This document shows, one piece after another, positions 7,921 to 16,981 of a DNA stretch of 64,000 bases. Both the position numbers and the translations under genes were made by a program. Position 1 is the stretch's first letter. Each line of letters starts with the position of its first letter. Under the pieces are notes generated by a model. The model ran no database searches. It saw only the letters and a list, made by a program, of their open reading frames with translations, and was not told the origin of the DNA. Source of the stretch: an uncultured Lachnospiraceae bacterium (GTDB lineage Bacteria > Bacillota > Clostridia > Lachnospirales > Lachnospiraceae); NCBI GenBank assembly GCA_947577185.1, contig CANPUE010000006.1, forward strand, positions 86,900-150,899, read 5' to 3'.

Positions 7921-9297
7921 TCACTCTCCGGGAGATTTCTTTTCCCCCCTGAAAAACCGGTCAATCTCCTCTTTTATCAAATCCGGTTTAAGCATCTTGG
8001 ACAGATAACCGTCCGGTTTAAAATCAATCACCTTTTTTATACTCTCCCTGTCCGCCCTGTCGGTCAGAAAGATAACCGGAATATCTGCAAATTCCGGCTC
8101 GGAACGAATCATCTCCAATATCTGGCTGCCCTTGCAGACAGGCATCTCATAATCCAAAAGTACAAGATCCGGTCTGTTCAGAGCAATGCTTCGAAACGCC
8201 GAAAGCCCCGACGTCGCAGTCTGCACTTCATAATCATTCCCCAGCAGTTTCTGCAGCATCTGCAGCATAAAGTTGGAATCATCCACCATCAGAATCCTTT
8301 TCTTCTTCTCCGCCTCTGTTTTTTCCGCTTTATTCTGTGACAGATATTTTTCAACCTTTGCCATCGCATTTTGTATCATAATGGAACTCCCGTTCTCTTT
8401 ATCCGGAAGCATATCGATAGTGGTCATACAATACGCAAAATATCCTTTTCCTGTGTCAAACAAAAGGCTGTATTGGGGACTGTGTTTCTCAAATACTTTC
8501 TCAAACTGATCATAGGTCAGAAGCTGTTCATCTTTTACCTCCGCATCCTCCAATGCAGGGAAAAATCCCTTCATATGTCCTACAAACTGTCGTGCTGTAT
8601 ATCTTGAGGCATTCATCAGCAAAACGCTTATGGCGTTGGACTGCGCCTCAAGCACGCTGCCGATCGTGTTAATAATCAGCCGTTCCTCAAAAATCAGAAA
8701 AAACTCCCATCTTTTTTTCTCTCTTGTACTGTAGATCAGACGGTAATAGATACCATCCCCGAACTTTTCCCCACCATAACAATTACTGATCATCCGGGGT
8801 TCAAGCTGAAACATGCTATGTAACTGGCTGACGATTGCCTGCCCCATCACCGCCTGTTCTTCCTCCGGCAGCAGGTTTTCCCACTGCTTTACCGCTTCTC
8901 CGCTGACGATCGCCTGATCCTCTATCAGCGTATGTCCAATCAGCCAGCCGGCACAAACGCCAAGAAAATGATTGACCGCCTCCTCCGAATAGCCCGCCAG
9001 TTCCAGTTCCTTCTCAAGGGCCGGCAGCGTTGTTTCACGAAAGTTTTTATGAATGCGCATATGTGTTTTAAGTCCAGTGTACCCGACAGATGCCATATAT
9101 TCTTCTTCGTCCTGAAAATGTCTCAGCGCATGATCCTTAAAATATTTCACCGTCTCCTGACAAACCCAGGGCCTTTTTGTCTCCTGCTGTCCGAATGCAA
9201 ACAGCTTATTGAGTATACGGAACAACTTTTTATGCTCTTTATCAATAACATCCACCCCGACATTATACCGGTTGTTCCATAACAGTTGATTTTCCAT
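7921..9297 (-). CDS. Bacteriohemerythrin - response regulator receiver fusion
   Basis: A 458-residue cytoplasmic protein with three parts. Residues 1-130 are a hemerythrin domain with all expected diiron ligands: His22, His60, Glu64, His79, His83, His122 and Asp127. Residues about 160-320 are an uncharacterised middle domain. Residues 334-450 are a receiver domain with the acidic pair at 339-340, phospho-acceptor Asp382 (L-L-D-Y-E-M-P), Thr412 and Lys434. It probably senses oxygen or redox state, or stores O2, and links this to phosphorelay signalling. There is no DNA-binding or enzymatic output domain, so the output must come through the middle domain or a partner. No chemotaxis gene is adjacent; the divergent gene is a GHKL kinase. 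Confidence 0.88.
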   Translation of the reverse strand: MENQLLWNNRYNVGVDVIDKEHKKLFRILNKLFAFGQQETKRPWVCQETVKYFKDHALRHFQDEEEYMASVGYTGLKTHMRIHKNFRETTLPALEKELELAGYSEEAVNHFLGVCAGWLIGHTLIEDQAIVSGEAVKQWENLLPEEEQAVMGQAIVSQLHSMFQLEPRMISNCYGGEKFGDGIYYRLIYSTREKKRWEFFLIFEERLIINTIGSVLEAQSNAISVLLMNASRYTARQFVGHMKGFFPALEDAEVKDEQLLTYDQFEKVFEKHSPQYSLLFDTGKGYFAYCMTTIDMLPDKENGSSIMIQNAMAKVEKYLSQNKAEKTEAEKKKRILMVDDSNFMLQMLQKLLGNDYEVQTATSGLSAFRSIALNRPDLVLLDYEMPVCKGSQILEMIRSEPEFADIPVIFLTDRADRESIKKVIDFKPDGYLSKMLKPDLIKEEIDRFFRGEKKSPGE

Positions 9298-9452
9298 AGA
9301 TCTTCTTTCCTCCTGTCATTACATTAACCCTTTTACCGGAATATCTTTTTCATTATAGCAAAAATAACAACGCTTTCATTTCCTATTTTACGCATACGCA
9401 GTACAGTTCTTCGCATGTGCCGTAAACAGGGCTTTTGTGAGCAGAATACCGG

Positions 9453-9480
9453 TTTACAATTCTCTAAAATAGTGTATAAT
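9453..9480 (+). promoter_or_regulatory. Promoter of the GHKL histidine kinase gene
   Basis: TTTACA (9453-9458) and TATAAT (9475-9480) with a 16-nt spacer. The leader before the ATG at 9582 is close to 95 nt. Confidence 0.6.
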
Positions 9481-9581
9481 ACTCATTTAGGGCATTTTCA
9501 GTCTGTGGTTCCCTGTAAAGGCAAAAGCGGGGCTAAAATATCTGTCATTTATATTCGGAACAATACAACTAAGGAGTCATC

Positions 9582-10871
9582 ATGAATTATTTTACAACCC
9601 TGTCATATACCATAAGCCATATTTTCCTGATACTGTTTATTTATCTGTTTATTATACAACGCTATTCCAAAATCATAACCGGCATAATATGCTTTGTTTT
9701 GTTTTTGCTGTTAAGCGCACTTGATTATTTCAGACTGCTCCTGTTTCCCGACAGTGACCTCTGCTATGTTATCATAACAATTCTGCAGATTCTCTTAATC
9801 CAGGCAACGCCTTTTCTTATCTCCGGGAAAAAAAGCAGCCAGATCCTGTTTGTGGGGCTTTCCGCGTCGAGTTACGTCATTGCGGGCGCCATCTCTGCGG
9901 CAATTTTAAAAATATATACGAACAGTACGCTCCTTGCCCTGGCGGGAAGTTTCCTGATACATCTCGCCATTTTAATATTCTTATCCCTGACAATCAGGGA
10001 AGTGTGTCTGAAATCTCAGAAAGAGAAATCCGATAAAAGCTGGGGAGAATTATGTCTGATCCCGGTATTTTTTTATTGCAGCTTTTCCTTTATCGCGTTT
10101 TTTCCAAATACCATCTATGACAATCCTGATAACATTCCGGGAATCCTGTTCATCATCATCACCATGTTTGTATCCTATGCCGTTGTGATACGCTATCTCG
10201 AAAGCGAATCCAGGAGAGTCGATGCCTACTGGCAAAACATGATACAGGAATCCTATATCAAAGGGCTGGAAAACCGATACTATTTCGTGGAACAGGCAGA
10301 ACAGAACCTGAAAATATTACACCATGATATTCGGCATTACTCCGGAATCATTGATTCCCTGCTGGAACAGAAAAAATACGAAGAAATCAGAGAAGTAAAC
10401 GAACATATCATCCATATAGCAGATGAAAACAAAATAAAGGAATACTGCAGCAACCTTATTGTAAACACCATCCTCGCCAAAATGATGGCGAAAGCGCTCT
10501 ACTTTGATATCAAAGTAGACCTTGATGCCAGAATTCCTAAAAAAATACCAATCAACGATTATGAACTTACTCTTGTTATCGCGAATCTGTTTGAAAATGC
10601 CATTCACTGTGTCAGGGATTATACAAAAGAAAAAAGATACATTGAAGTAAAAATACACTGTCTGAAAGACTACTTATTAATTGAGACAAAAAATGAATAT
10701 GAAGGGGAACTTATACTGGATTCCATTACCGGACTGCCCAAAAGTCAAAAAAGCGGAAATCACGGGCTGGGGATGCAGAGCATACTGGCCTTTTCGGAAA
10801 AAACAGGAGGTACGATCGGCTGCTATCCGGACAACGGGATTTTTCGGATTATGATGTTTGCAAGATTTTAG
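9582..10871 (+). CDS. GHKL-domain sensor histidine kinase (AgrC-like), orphan
   Basis: A 429-residue sensor kinase. Residues 1-205 hold about six hydrophobic membrane segments. A linker follows, then the phospho-acceptor motif H-H-D-I-R-H-Y near residue 248, the N box N-L-F-E-N-A-I-H near 345 and the G box N-H-G-L-G-M-Q-S near 395. This is the HPK10/AgrC-ComD organisation, whose members usually sense peptides and signal to LytTR regulators. No LytTR regulator or peptide precursor adjoins it; the nearest receiver domain is in the divergent hemerythrin fusion. AAGGAG precedes the ATG. Signal and partner are unknown. Confidence 0.87.
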   Translation: MNYFTTLSYTISHIFLILFIYLFIIQRYSKIITGIICFVLFLLLSALDYFRLLLFPDSDLCYVIITILQILLIQATPFLISGKKSSQILFVGLSASSYVIAGAISAAILKIYTNSTLLALAGSFLIHLAILIFLSLTIREVCLKSQKEKSDKSWGELCLIPVFFYCSFSFIAFFPNTIYDNPDNIPGILFIIITMFVSYAVVIRYLESESRRVDAYWQNMIQESYIKGLENRYYFVEQAEQNLKILHHDIRHYSGIIDSLLEQKKYEEIREVNEHIIHIADENKIKEYCSNLIVNTILAKMMAKALYFDIKVDLDARIPKKIPINDYELTLVIANLFENAIHCVRDYTKEKRYIEVKIHCLKDYLLIETKNEYEGELILDSITGLPKSQKSGNHGLGMQSILAFSEKTGGTIGCYPDNGIFRIMMFARF

Positions 10872-10970
10872 ACGGCAGGCAGAGCGTTTTTATTGTCATG
10901 AACAGCCCCCATTGGGGTTAAAATAACGCTTATTCTTCTTTACTTCCAGAACATTCGTTCCCTTCCGCCC

Positions 10971-11450
10971 TTACTTATGATATGGCTCCTTATTAATGAT
11001 ACGGTATGCCCGGTAAATCTGTTCCAGTAAAATAACCCGCATCAACTGATGCGGAAATGTCATGTTGGAAAAGCTGAGCGCCATATCAGCCTGTCTGCAT
11101 ATGGTATCATGCAGTCCCAGCGAACCGCCGATCACAAACTGGATATGGCTGATCCCCTGTACGGCAAGCGTCTCAATCTTTGCGGCAAGTTCCACGGAGT
11201 CGGGTTGTTTTCCTGCAATCTCCAACGTGATCACATAAGCATCCTCTTTGATATTTTTTAAGAGCCGCTCTGCTTCACGTTGTCTGATTCGCTCTTCTTC
11301 CGTTTTGGAGGCTTTGTCGGGTGTCTTTTCATCTTCTACCTCAATAACCGACAGCTTACAGTAACGTCCAAGCCGCTTCGTATATTCTGCTATGGCATCA
11401 CGGAAATATTTTTCCTTGATCTTTCCTACGGACAAAATGGTAATTTTCAT
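10971..11450 (-). CDS. rlmH: 23S rRNA (pseudouridine1915-N3)-methyltransferase RlmH
   Basis: A SPOUT-class methyltransferase of 159 residues, the usual RlmH length, which methylates N3 of pseudouridine 1915 in helix 69 of 23S rRNA using SAM. Visible motifs are the N-terminus M-K-I-T-I-L-S-V-G-K-I-K, the SAM-knot segment F-V-I-G-G-S-L-G, and the C-terminal E-Q-I-Y-R-A-Y-R-I-I-x-x-x-P-Y-H-K. The frame extends to a TTG at 11462, but the family begins at the ATG chosen here. It follows the zinc-ribbon gene by 18 nt and is probably co-transcribed with it. Confidence 0.96.
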   Translation of the reverse strand: MKITILSVGKIKEKYFRDAIAEYTKRLGRYCKLSVIEVEDEKTPDKASKTEEERIRQREAERLLKNIKEDAYVITLEIAGKQPDSVELAAKIETLAVQGISHIQFVIGGSLGLHDTICRQADMALSFSNMTFPHQLMRVILLEQIYRAYRIINKEPYHK

Positions 11451-11468
11451 ATCGGCCGCCAATCCTGA

Positions 11469-12122
11469 TCAGAACAGATTCTGGTAATAATCATCTACAA
11501 AATGATCTAAAAATGATTCCTCAAGGTTCATGTATTTACCCTGTATCATCTGTTTCATCTTATCTGCACGCTTAAAATATTTCTGTTCTTCAGCAATCTC
11601 TTCTCCTTCGAACAGTCCCTCATCGACCGACTGTGCACTCATATTTTCCGCACACCATTTTGAGAGTTCCTTCAAAAGAGAATCTTCTGATTTTGCCTGA
11701 ATGGAAAGCACTTTAAACGTTTTCATGGATACGACTCCCAATACGATAAAAAGAAGAAACATGGCCCCCATAACGCCGCAGGCAAAATATCTTGCGGTAG
11801 GAGAATTTTGGTATAACGGAATCACACCCGTCAGGATCAGCGCTGATGCGGCCAGACCCATTCCTCCCACGACTAACAGCGTATAGGCGGAGGATTTATT
11901 CTCCTCGGCTTTTTGTGCACTGTTCTGATAAGGCGCACTCCAGGAAGTTTTTTGAGGTTCCGAATCGGCCGCGTCTGCAAACAGTTCGTCTGCACTGACT
12001 GATGCTTTATCAGGATTTCTTTTCTCTGCATCTTCCAGATTTTCCACCAGTTTAGAACCGCAGTCTGCACACACTGTGATTCCTTCAACATATTCATTTT
12101 TACATACAGGACACCATGACAT
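11469..12122 (-). CDS. Zinc-ribbon membrane protein, unknown function
   Basis: A 217-residue protein beginning with a zinc ribbon (Cys4, Cys7, Cys18, Cys21), then an acidic linker to about residue 75, two hydrophobic helices at roughly 80-100 and 108-130, and a charged cytoplasmic tail. AAGGAG precedes the ATG. Architecture suggests a membrane-tethered protein with a cytosolic metal-binding head. It lies directly upstream of rlmH. I do not recognise a specific family; related zinc-ribbon/two-helix proteins are common hypotheticals in Lachnospiraceae. Confidence 0.75.
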   Translation of the reverse strand: MSWCPVCKNEYVEGITVCADCGSKLVENLEDAEKRNPDKASVSADELFADAADSEPQKTSWSAPYQNSAQKAEENKSSAYTLLVVGGMGLAASALILTGVIPLYQNSPTARYFACGVMGAMFLLFIVLGVVSMKTFKVLSIQAKSEDSLLKELSKWCAENMSAQSVDEGLFEGEEIAEEQKYFKRADKMKQMIQGKYMNLEESFLDHFVDDYYQNLF

Positions 12123-12221
12123 AACAGTTTCTCCTTAGAAAAAGTGATCGACATAAAATAACTGGAAACGCTTTTATTATATATGATCACGGACAACGTT
12201 TCAAGAGCGGTGTTTTCCCAT

Positions 12222-13586
12222 TTATTTTCCGGGCTGAATAACATACCGCTTCGATGGTTTGACAAACAGTGTCACGATCAGAATGACCGCCGCTGTGATC
12301 CCCAGACTGAGCGGATAAACCTGCATGATCGTTGGAAAGGACGGTGAATGCCTGAACACTGTAAAGATCCATGTGAGCCGCACGCCGCAGATCCCCACGA
12401 CCGCACAGGCCGCCGGAATGAATGAAACGCCGAACCCTCTTAAATAGCCGGAAAGCGCCTCCTGTGCAAAACTAAACAGATAGGCAAAGAAAATATATTT
12501 TAACCGGATCTGTCCTGTCGCGATTACCTGAGGGTCGGTGTTAAAAAGGGCAAGCAGCCATTTGCTGAACAGCAGGATCAGGGCACAGATCGACGCAGTG
12601 CTCATGATACTCTGCAGCAAACATAATTTTAGTGTTTTCAGGCAGCGCTCTCCCTTCCCGGCTCCGTAATTTTGACCAACAAAGGTGGTGCAGGCCTGCC
12701 CAAAAGAGTTCATGATATAAAAAGCAAAAATCTCCAGATTGTAAGCCGCCGAAGAGGCCGCCATCACAGTTGTTCCAAGGCTGTTTACGGCCGACTGGAT
12801 GATCAGATTGGCGAATGAAAAGATCATGCCCTGTATGCCCGCCGGGATCCCGATCTTGAGGATCTGCCACAGGATATCTCTGTGCACGCGCAGTCTCCGG
12901 GGATTGATGCGGATCGCCAGTTCCGTCCTGGTCAATGCCCGGAACAGGATAACCGAACTGATGAGATTCGCAAGTACCGTGGCCGTCGCAACACCGTCTA
13001 CGTCCATGCCGAGTCCGAGGACAAAAAACAGATTAAAGAGCACATTTAAAATACCGGAAATGACCAGCGCAGTTAACGGTGTCCGGGTATTCCCGCAGCT
13101 TCTGAAGATTGCCGATTCAAAATTATAGAGCAGGATCACCGGCATACCGGCCAGATAGATACGCAGATATTTCACCGCAAGCGGATATACGTCCTGCGGG
13201 ACATCCAGCAGCTTTACAACCTCCGGCGCCAGAAACTCACCAAATACTGTGAGAAACAGGCCTCCGAGCAAAGCCACAAGCACCGATGTATGTACTGCCT
13301 TTGAAATGCTCTCATCATCTTTTTGACCGATCGCTCTCGCGATCATGACGTTGCTTCCCAGCGAAATACCAACGAAAAGATTGACGAGCAGTCCGATGAC
13401 AGGCGCGTTACTCCCAACCGCGGCCATCGCCTCCTTACCGGAAAAATGTCCGACTACTGCCAGATCCGCCGCGTTGAACAACTGCTGTAGTACCCCTGTT
13501 ACCGCAAGCGGTATCGCATATTTGATGATCTTATCTCCCAGAGAACCGCTTATCATGTCCATCTGCTTCTCCGTATGATGCTCCAT
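12222..13586 (-). CDS. MATE family efflux transporter
   Basis: A 454-residue polytopic protein of the multidrug and toxic compound extrusion family with about twelve hydrophobic segments in two homologous halves. The start region (M-I-S-G-S-L-G-D-K-I-I-K-Y-A-I-P-L-A) and the sequence L-Q-Q-L-F-N-A-A-D are typical of bacterial DinF/NorM-like members. AAGGA precedes the ATG. It would use a Na+ or H+ gradient to export cationic compounds; its substrate is not predictable. It stands alone on the minus strand. Confidence 0.92.
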   Translation of the reverse strand: MEHHTEKQMDMISGSLGDKIIKYAIPLAVTGVLQQLFNAADLAVVGHFSGKEAMAAVGSNAPVIGLLVNLFVGISLGSNVMIARAIGQKDDESISKAVHTSVLVALLGGLFLTVFGEFLAPEVVKLLDVPQDVYPLAVKYLRIYLAGMPVILLYNFESAIFRSCGNTRTPLTALVISGILNVLFNLFFVLGLGMDVDGVATATVLANLISSVILFRALTRTELAIRINPRRLRVHRDILWQILKIGIPAGIQGMIFSFANLIIQSAVNSLGTTVMAASSAAYNLEIFAFYIMNSFGQACTTFVGQNYGAGKGERCLKTLKLCLLQSIMSTASICALILLFSKWLLALFNTDPQVIATGQIRLKYIFFAYLFSFAQEALSGYLRGFGVSFIPAACAVVGICGVRLTWIFTVFRHSPSFPTIMQVYPLSLGITAAVILIVTLFVKPSKRYVIQPGK

Positions 13587-13716
13587 TTCAATTCCTTCTT
13601 TCTTTCATTTGATACCGTTACTATCATACCACGGGCGTGCACATTTTTCCATGTCTCATTTTGCGTCTCTTATCGTACTCTTATCGTATCGTATTCTGCC
13701 GCACTTTCAAATAAAA

Positions 13717-13745
13717 TTTACTTCCCCCTGTCAATCAGATATGAT
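13717..13745 (+). promoter_or_regulatory. Promoter of the DUF6020-type membrane protein gene
   Basis: TTTACT (13717-13722) and TATGAT (13740-13745) with a 17-nt spacer, about 30 nt before the ATG at 13778. Confidence 0.5.
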
Positions 13746-13777
13746 ACAATAATAGAAATAAATGATCCGAGGCCTGC

Positions 13778-15535
13778 ATGAATACAAATACCAAACTTCT
13801 CATCCTATTAAATTCCGTTGAAAGCTTTTTTACAACATGGGCTTTCATGAAAGCCGGCAGAATGGAGCCCGGAAATATTCTGACAGGCGCTGTTTTTCTG
13901 TTATCTTTTTTTCTTTACCGGCATATCAGCATACGTCTTTCGGTAAAACCTTTTGTATACACCAAAAACGGCAGGCGGACAGCCATCTTCTTATCTGCCC
14001 TGTTCACTTTCCTTTATGTGATCGTGGATTATCCGCATTATATCGAAACCCTGACAAACCATTTCTTCCAGGCGATTGTTCTGTCTGCCGTTTTTCTTGG
14101 TTTCTTTGTCTGTTTTTATAAACTGCTTTTGCTTCTCTTTTCCTACAGCGGCGATAAAGAGACGCTGAAGGTGCTTCTGTATGCGCCGGAAGGCAGACGA
14201 AAGATCAGACACCTTCCCATGCTTTGTTTTTTTCTCTGTCTGTTATGCTGGCTGCCGTATTTTCTGTACCAGTATCCGGGTATCATGACCCCTGACAGCA
14301 TCAATCAGTTCGAGCAGGTGCTCGGGATGATCCCCTACAGCAACCACCATCCATTTGTGCACACAATGCTGATCAGACTATGTTACCGGATCGGTTTTCT
14401 GTTCACTTCGGATATGGTCACGGCCATTTCTTTTTATACTTTTTTCCAGATGTGTTTTCTCGCATTCAGTGTATTTTATCTCGTTGAGACACTGGATCTG
14501 TATCAGATCCGGCAGGAAATTCTGCTTCTCGTGACTGCGTTTTATGCATTTGTACCATATCACGCCGTTTTTTCCGTCACTTTATGGAAGGATATCCCGT
14601 TTGCCGCAGCTCTGCTGATCTTTAGCTGCTCCATGCTGCGCATGGGCAGACAGGTTCAGCGCGCTGCTGTCGCAGCATTTGTTCTATCCGGTATCATACT
14701 CTGTCTGTTTCGTTCGAACGGCTGGTATGGTTTTCTTTTCTGCGTTCCCTTTCTACTGTATTATTACCGAGGACGAAAAAAGATCATGTATCCGGCAGTC
14801 ATCGGAATCGTGCTCGTTTCCTCGATCGTGCGGTATCCTGTGATGAATTCTCTTCATGTCACACAGCCGGATCTGATCGAATCTCTTTCTGTCCCCACAC
14901 AGCAGATCGCCAAAGTGATCTGCTCTGACAGAGAACTGGCGCCGGAGGACATTTCTCTGATCGAAAGCGTCGTTGATATGAGCCATATTAAAAATTTATA
15001 TAACCCGACGTTTGCCGACAATATGAAAGAACTCGTGCGGGCAGGCAATCCGGATTATCTGGCTGCACATAAAGGGGATTTTTTCAGATTATGGCTGAAA
15101 CTGGGGATTCAGTACCCGGCAGATTATCTGGACGCCTATGTCAATCAGACATACGGTTACTGGTATCCTGATTCGTTCTATCCGGTCGCAGACGGGGAAG
15201 GCATCAGTGCATCCGATCTCGGAGTCTCCCACACGCCCCTGATCGGCGGACCCGTTATTGTCAAATTTAAAGAGATCTCCTTAAAACTCGGCAGCATGGT
15301 TCCTCTCTACAGCCTGCTCTGGAGCATGGGAATCGCTTTCTGGTTCCTGCTTTTCTGCGTCGGAAATGCGTTTGTGCGCAGGGAAAAGGCGAAGCTTGTC
15401 TATTATCTTCCAAGCCTCGCCCTGTTTCTTACTGTCATGCTCGCGACTCCGGTCGCAACGGATTTCCGCTATGTTTATTTTATGGTCTTCTCCATACCGT
15501 TTTATCTGATGACCGCTGTCATTGTTCCGGAGTGA
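13778..15535 (+). CDS. Polytopic membrane protein, DUF6020-like
   Basis: A 585-residue membrane protein with about 12-14 hydrophobic segments and one hydrophilic loop at roughly residues 360-490. A conserved-looking external segment, Y-P-G-I-M-T-P-D-S-I-N-Q-F followed by N-H-H-P-F-V-H-T, matches my recollection of the DUF6020 family, which resembles GT-C-type glycosyltransferases. A role in transferring a lipid-linked sugar at the outer face of the membrane is inference only. The last 17 nt overlap the end of the convergent downstream gene. Confidence 0.65.
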   Translation: MNTNTKLLILLNSVESFFTTWAFMKAGRMEPGNILTGAVFLLSFFLYRHISIRLSVKPFVYTKNGRRTAIFLSALFTFLYVIVDYPHYIETLTNHFFQAIVLSAVFLGFFVCFYKLLLLLFSYSGDKETLKVLLYAPEGRRKIRHLPMLCFFLCLLCWLPYFLYQYPGIMTPDSINQFEQVLGMIPYSNHHPFVHTMLIRLCYRIGFLFTSDMVTAISFYTFFQMCFLAFSVFYLVETLDLYQIRQEILLLVTAFYAFVPYHAVFSVTLWKDIPFAAALLIFSCSMLRMGRQVQRAAVAAFVLSGIILCLFRSNGWYGFLFCVPFLLYYYRGRKKIMYPAVIGIVLVSSIVRYPVMNSLHVTQPDLIESLSVPTQQIAKVICSDRELAPEDISLIESVVDMSHIKNLYNPTFADNMKELVRAGNPDYLAAHKGDFFRLWLKLGIQYPADYLDAYVNQTYGYWYPDSFYPVADGEGISASDLGVSHTPLIGGPVIVKFKEISLKLGSMVPLYSLLWSMGIAFWFLLFCVGNAFVRREKAKLVYYLPSLALFLTVMLATPVATDFRYVYFMVFSIPFYLMTAVIVPE

Positions 15536-16748
15536 TCTTTAGCAGTTCCCGCATCCCCTGATTCTTATTCTCGGACTGGTCGATATCCATCCAGGAATTT
15601 TCATCCATCTTGTTCTGCCAAACGGAACACTCACCGATACTGCTCATATCCCGCCAGAGATCAAAGACTCCGCCCCAGGCTGTCCCGCTCCATTCCTCCA
15701 CGGTGCCCTGATAGTTGACAGAATTGGCATACAGCTCGCCGTCATAGAGCCCGTCCGTGAAATTACCGATCACATTCTGGATCACTCTCTCATAAGGCTC
15801 AAGCTGGCTGATATCTACATCATAGTGCTCCGCCCCGTCGCCGTTTGGAAGATCATTACGCCACTGTCCCGCATAACTGTGTGCCTGATATTTTTTCTTC
15901 GTCGTCCGGGAACCGATCTCATCAATATAAAAACGATACCATCTGCCGTTGCCTTCCCGCATGCCATGTACCCACGCACCATAATAGTATGTATTTTTTT
16001 CATAGATGGCCAGTCCGATTCCGTCAGGCTTGCCGGCATCATCGACATCTCCCAGATAATAATATGAATTGGTATTTTTCAATTCTGCCGAAAGTTTCAC
16101 GTAACGCTTTAAATGCGCCAGATCCCACACTGCTTCCAGATTATTGTCCGCAAAATAGGGTTCCATTTCATTTAAGATAAATTCTTTTGTGTAGGCAACG
16201 TCATTCTCATCCTCAATATCCACAATGATTGCCGTCTTGTCAATGGTTTCTGACTCTATGACATAATCGGGATCTTCCGCAGCAGGCTGTTGTGTCTCGT
16301 CCGGCTGTGATTCCGATGACTGCTCTGGCCGCTCGATATCGGAAGGTTCCACCACCACCGCTTCACTGGCCGCACTGTCTGATGTCCTGTCGTTTTCTTT
16401 CTGCTGACTGGCGTAATCTGTGATGCTTTGCTGTAAAGCCTCCTGGCTGTCCGTACTGACGCCCGTCTTTTTGTTGGACAATAAAAAGAGCAGTGCAAAA
16501 ACAACAATCAGCAGGATCACGATGACGCCAAGCAAAATAACTGTCATAGACTGATTGGGACTGTGTTTTGGCCGAAGCGGCACATCCGACAGATCCAGTT
16601 CTTCCAGATCCTGCATTTCCTCTGCATCGTCGATGATGTCTGTATTTTCTGCCCTGTCTCTGTCTTCCGCTCTCTCATCATCCTGTCTGCGCGATGCGCG
16701 TCTTTTATCTGTATCCTGATCCTTTTCATTTCTTTCCAGTAAATTCAT
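15519..16748 (-). CDS. Single-pass membrane protein with MORN-like repeats
   Basis: A 409-residue protein: an acidic, charged cytoplasmic N-terminus (1-60), one transmembrane helix at about 63-88, a Ser/Glu/Gln-rich linker, and an external domain with MORN-like motifs such as Y-Y-Y-G-A-W-V-H-G-M-R-E-G-N-G-R-W-Y and Y-A-G-Q-W-R-N-D-L-P-N-G-D-G. The open frame starts at 16790 but GGAGG is placed correctly only for the ATG at 16748. MORN repeats in bacteria are associated with envelope or lipid binding. The function is unknown. Its 3' end overlaps the convergent DUF6020-like gene. Confidence 0.7.
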   Translation of the reverse strand: MNLLERNEKDQDTDKRRASRRQDDERAEDRDRAENTDIIDDAEEMQDLEELDLSDVPLRPKHSPNQSMTVILLGVIVILLIVVFALLFLLSNKKTGVSTDSQEALQQSITDYASQQKENDRTSDSAASEAVVVEPSDIERPEQSSESQPDETQQPAAEDPDYVIESETIDKTAIIVDIEDENDVAYTKEFILNEMEPYFADNNLEAVWDLAHLKRYVKLSAELKNTNSYYYLGDVDDAGKPDGIGLAIYEKNTYYYGAWVHGMREGNGRWYRFYIDEIGSRTTKKKYQAHSYAGQWRNDLPNGDGAEHYDVDISQLEPYERVIQNVIGNFTDGLYDGELYANSVNYQGTVEEWSGTAWGGVFDLWRDMSSIGECSVWQNKMDENSWMDIDQSENKNQGMRELLKITPEQ

Positions 16749-16898
16749 CATTGTCCTCCATTTACCCGCATCCGGTAAGTTTCTGTTCACACAAACCTGC
16801 AGGCTCGCTGCTTCTTACTTCTGTCATTTATTATACAATCCTTCCTTAAAGAAAAAGGATAGAATTTATTAATTTTTTCTTATTTTTGAAACAAAAGA

Positions 16899-16935
16899 AG
16901 CATGGCAGTCAGATATCTTACCTTGCCGCCATGCT
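16899..16935 (-). terminator. Terminator after nfnB
   Basis: AGCATGGC (16899-16906) pairs with GCCATGCT (16928-16935); on the minus strand the stem is followed by TTCTTTTGTTT. It lies about 50 nt beyond the nfnB stop codon. Confidence 0.7.
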
Positions 16936-16981
16936 GTCTGTATTTTTTAATGGATCGCTGCCTGTCCGGATCATTCCCGAA

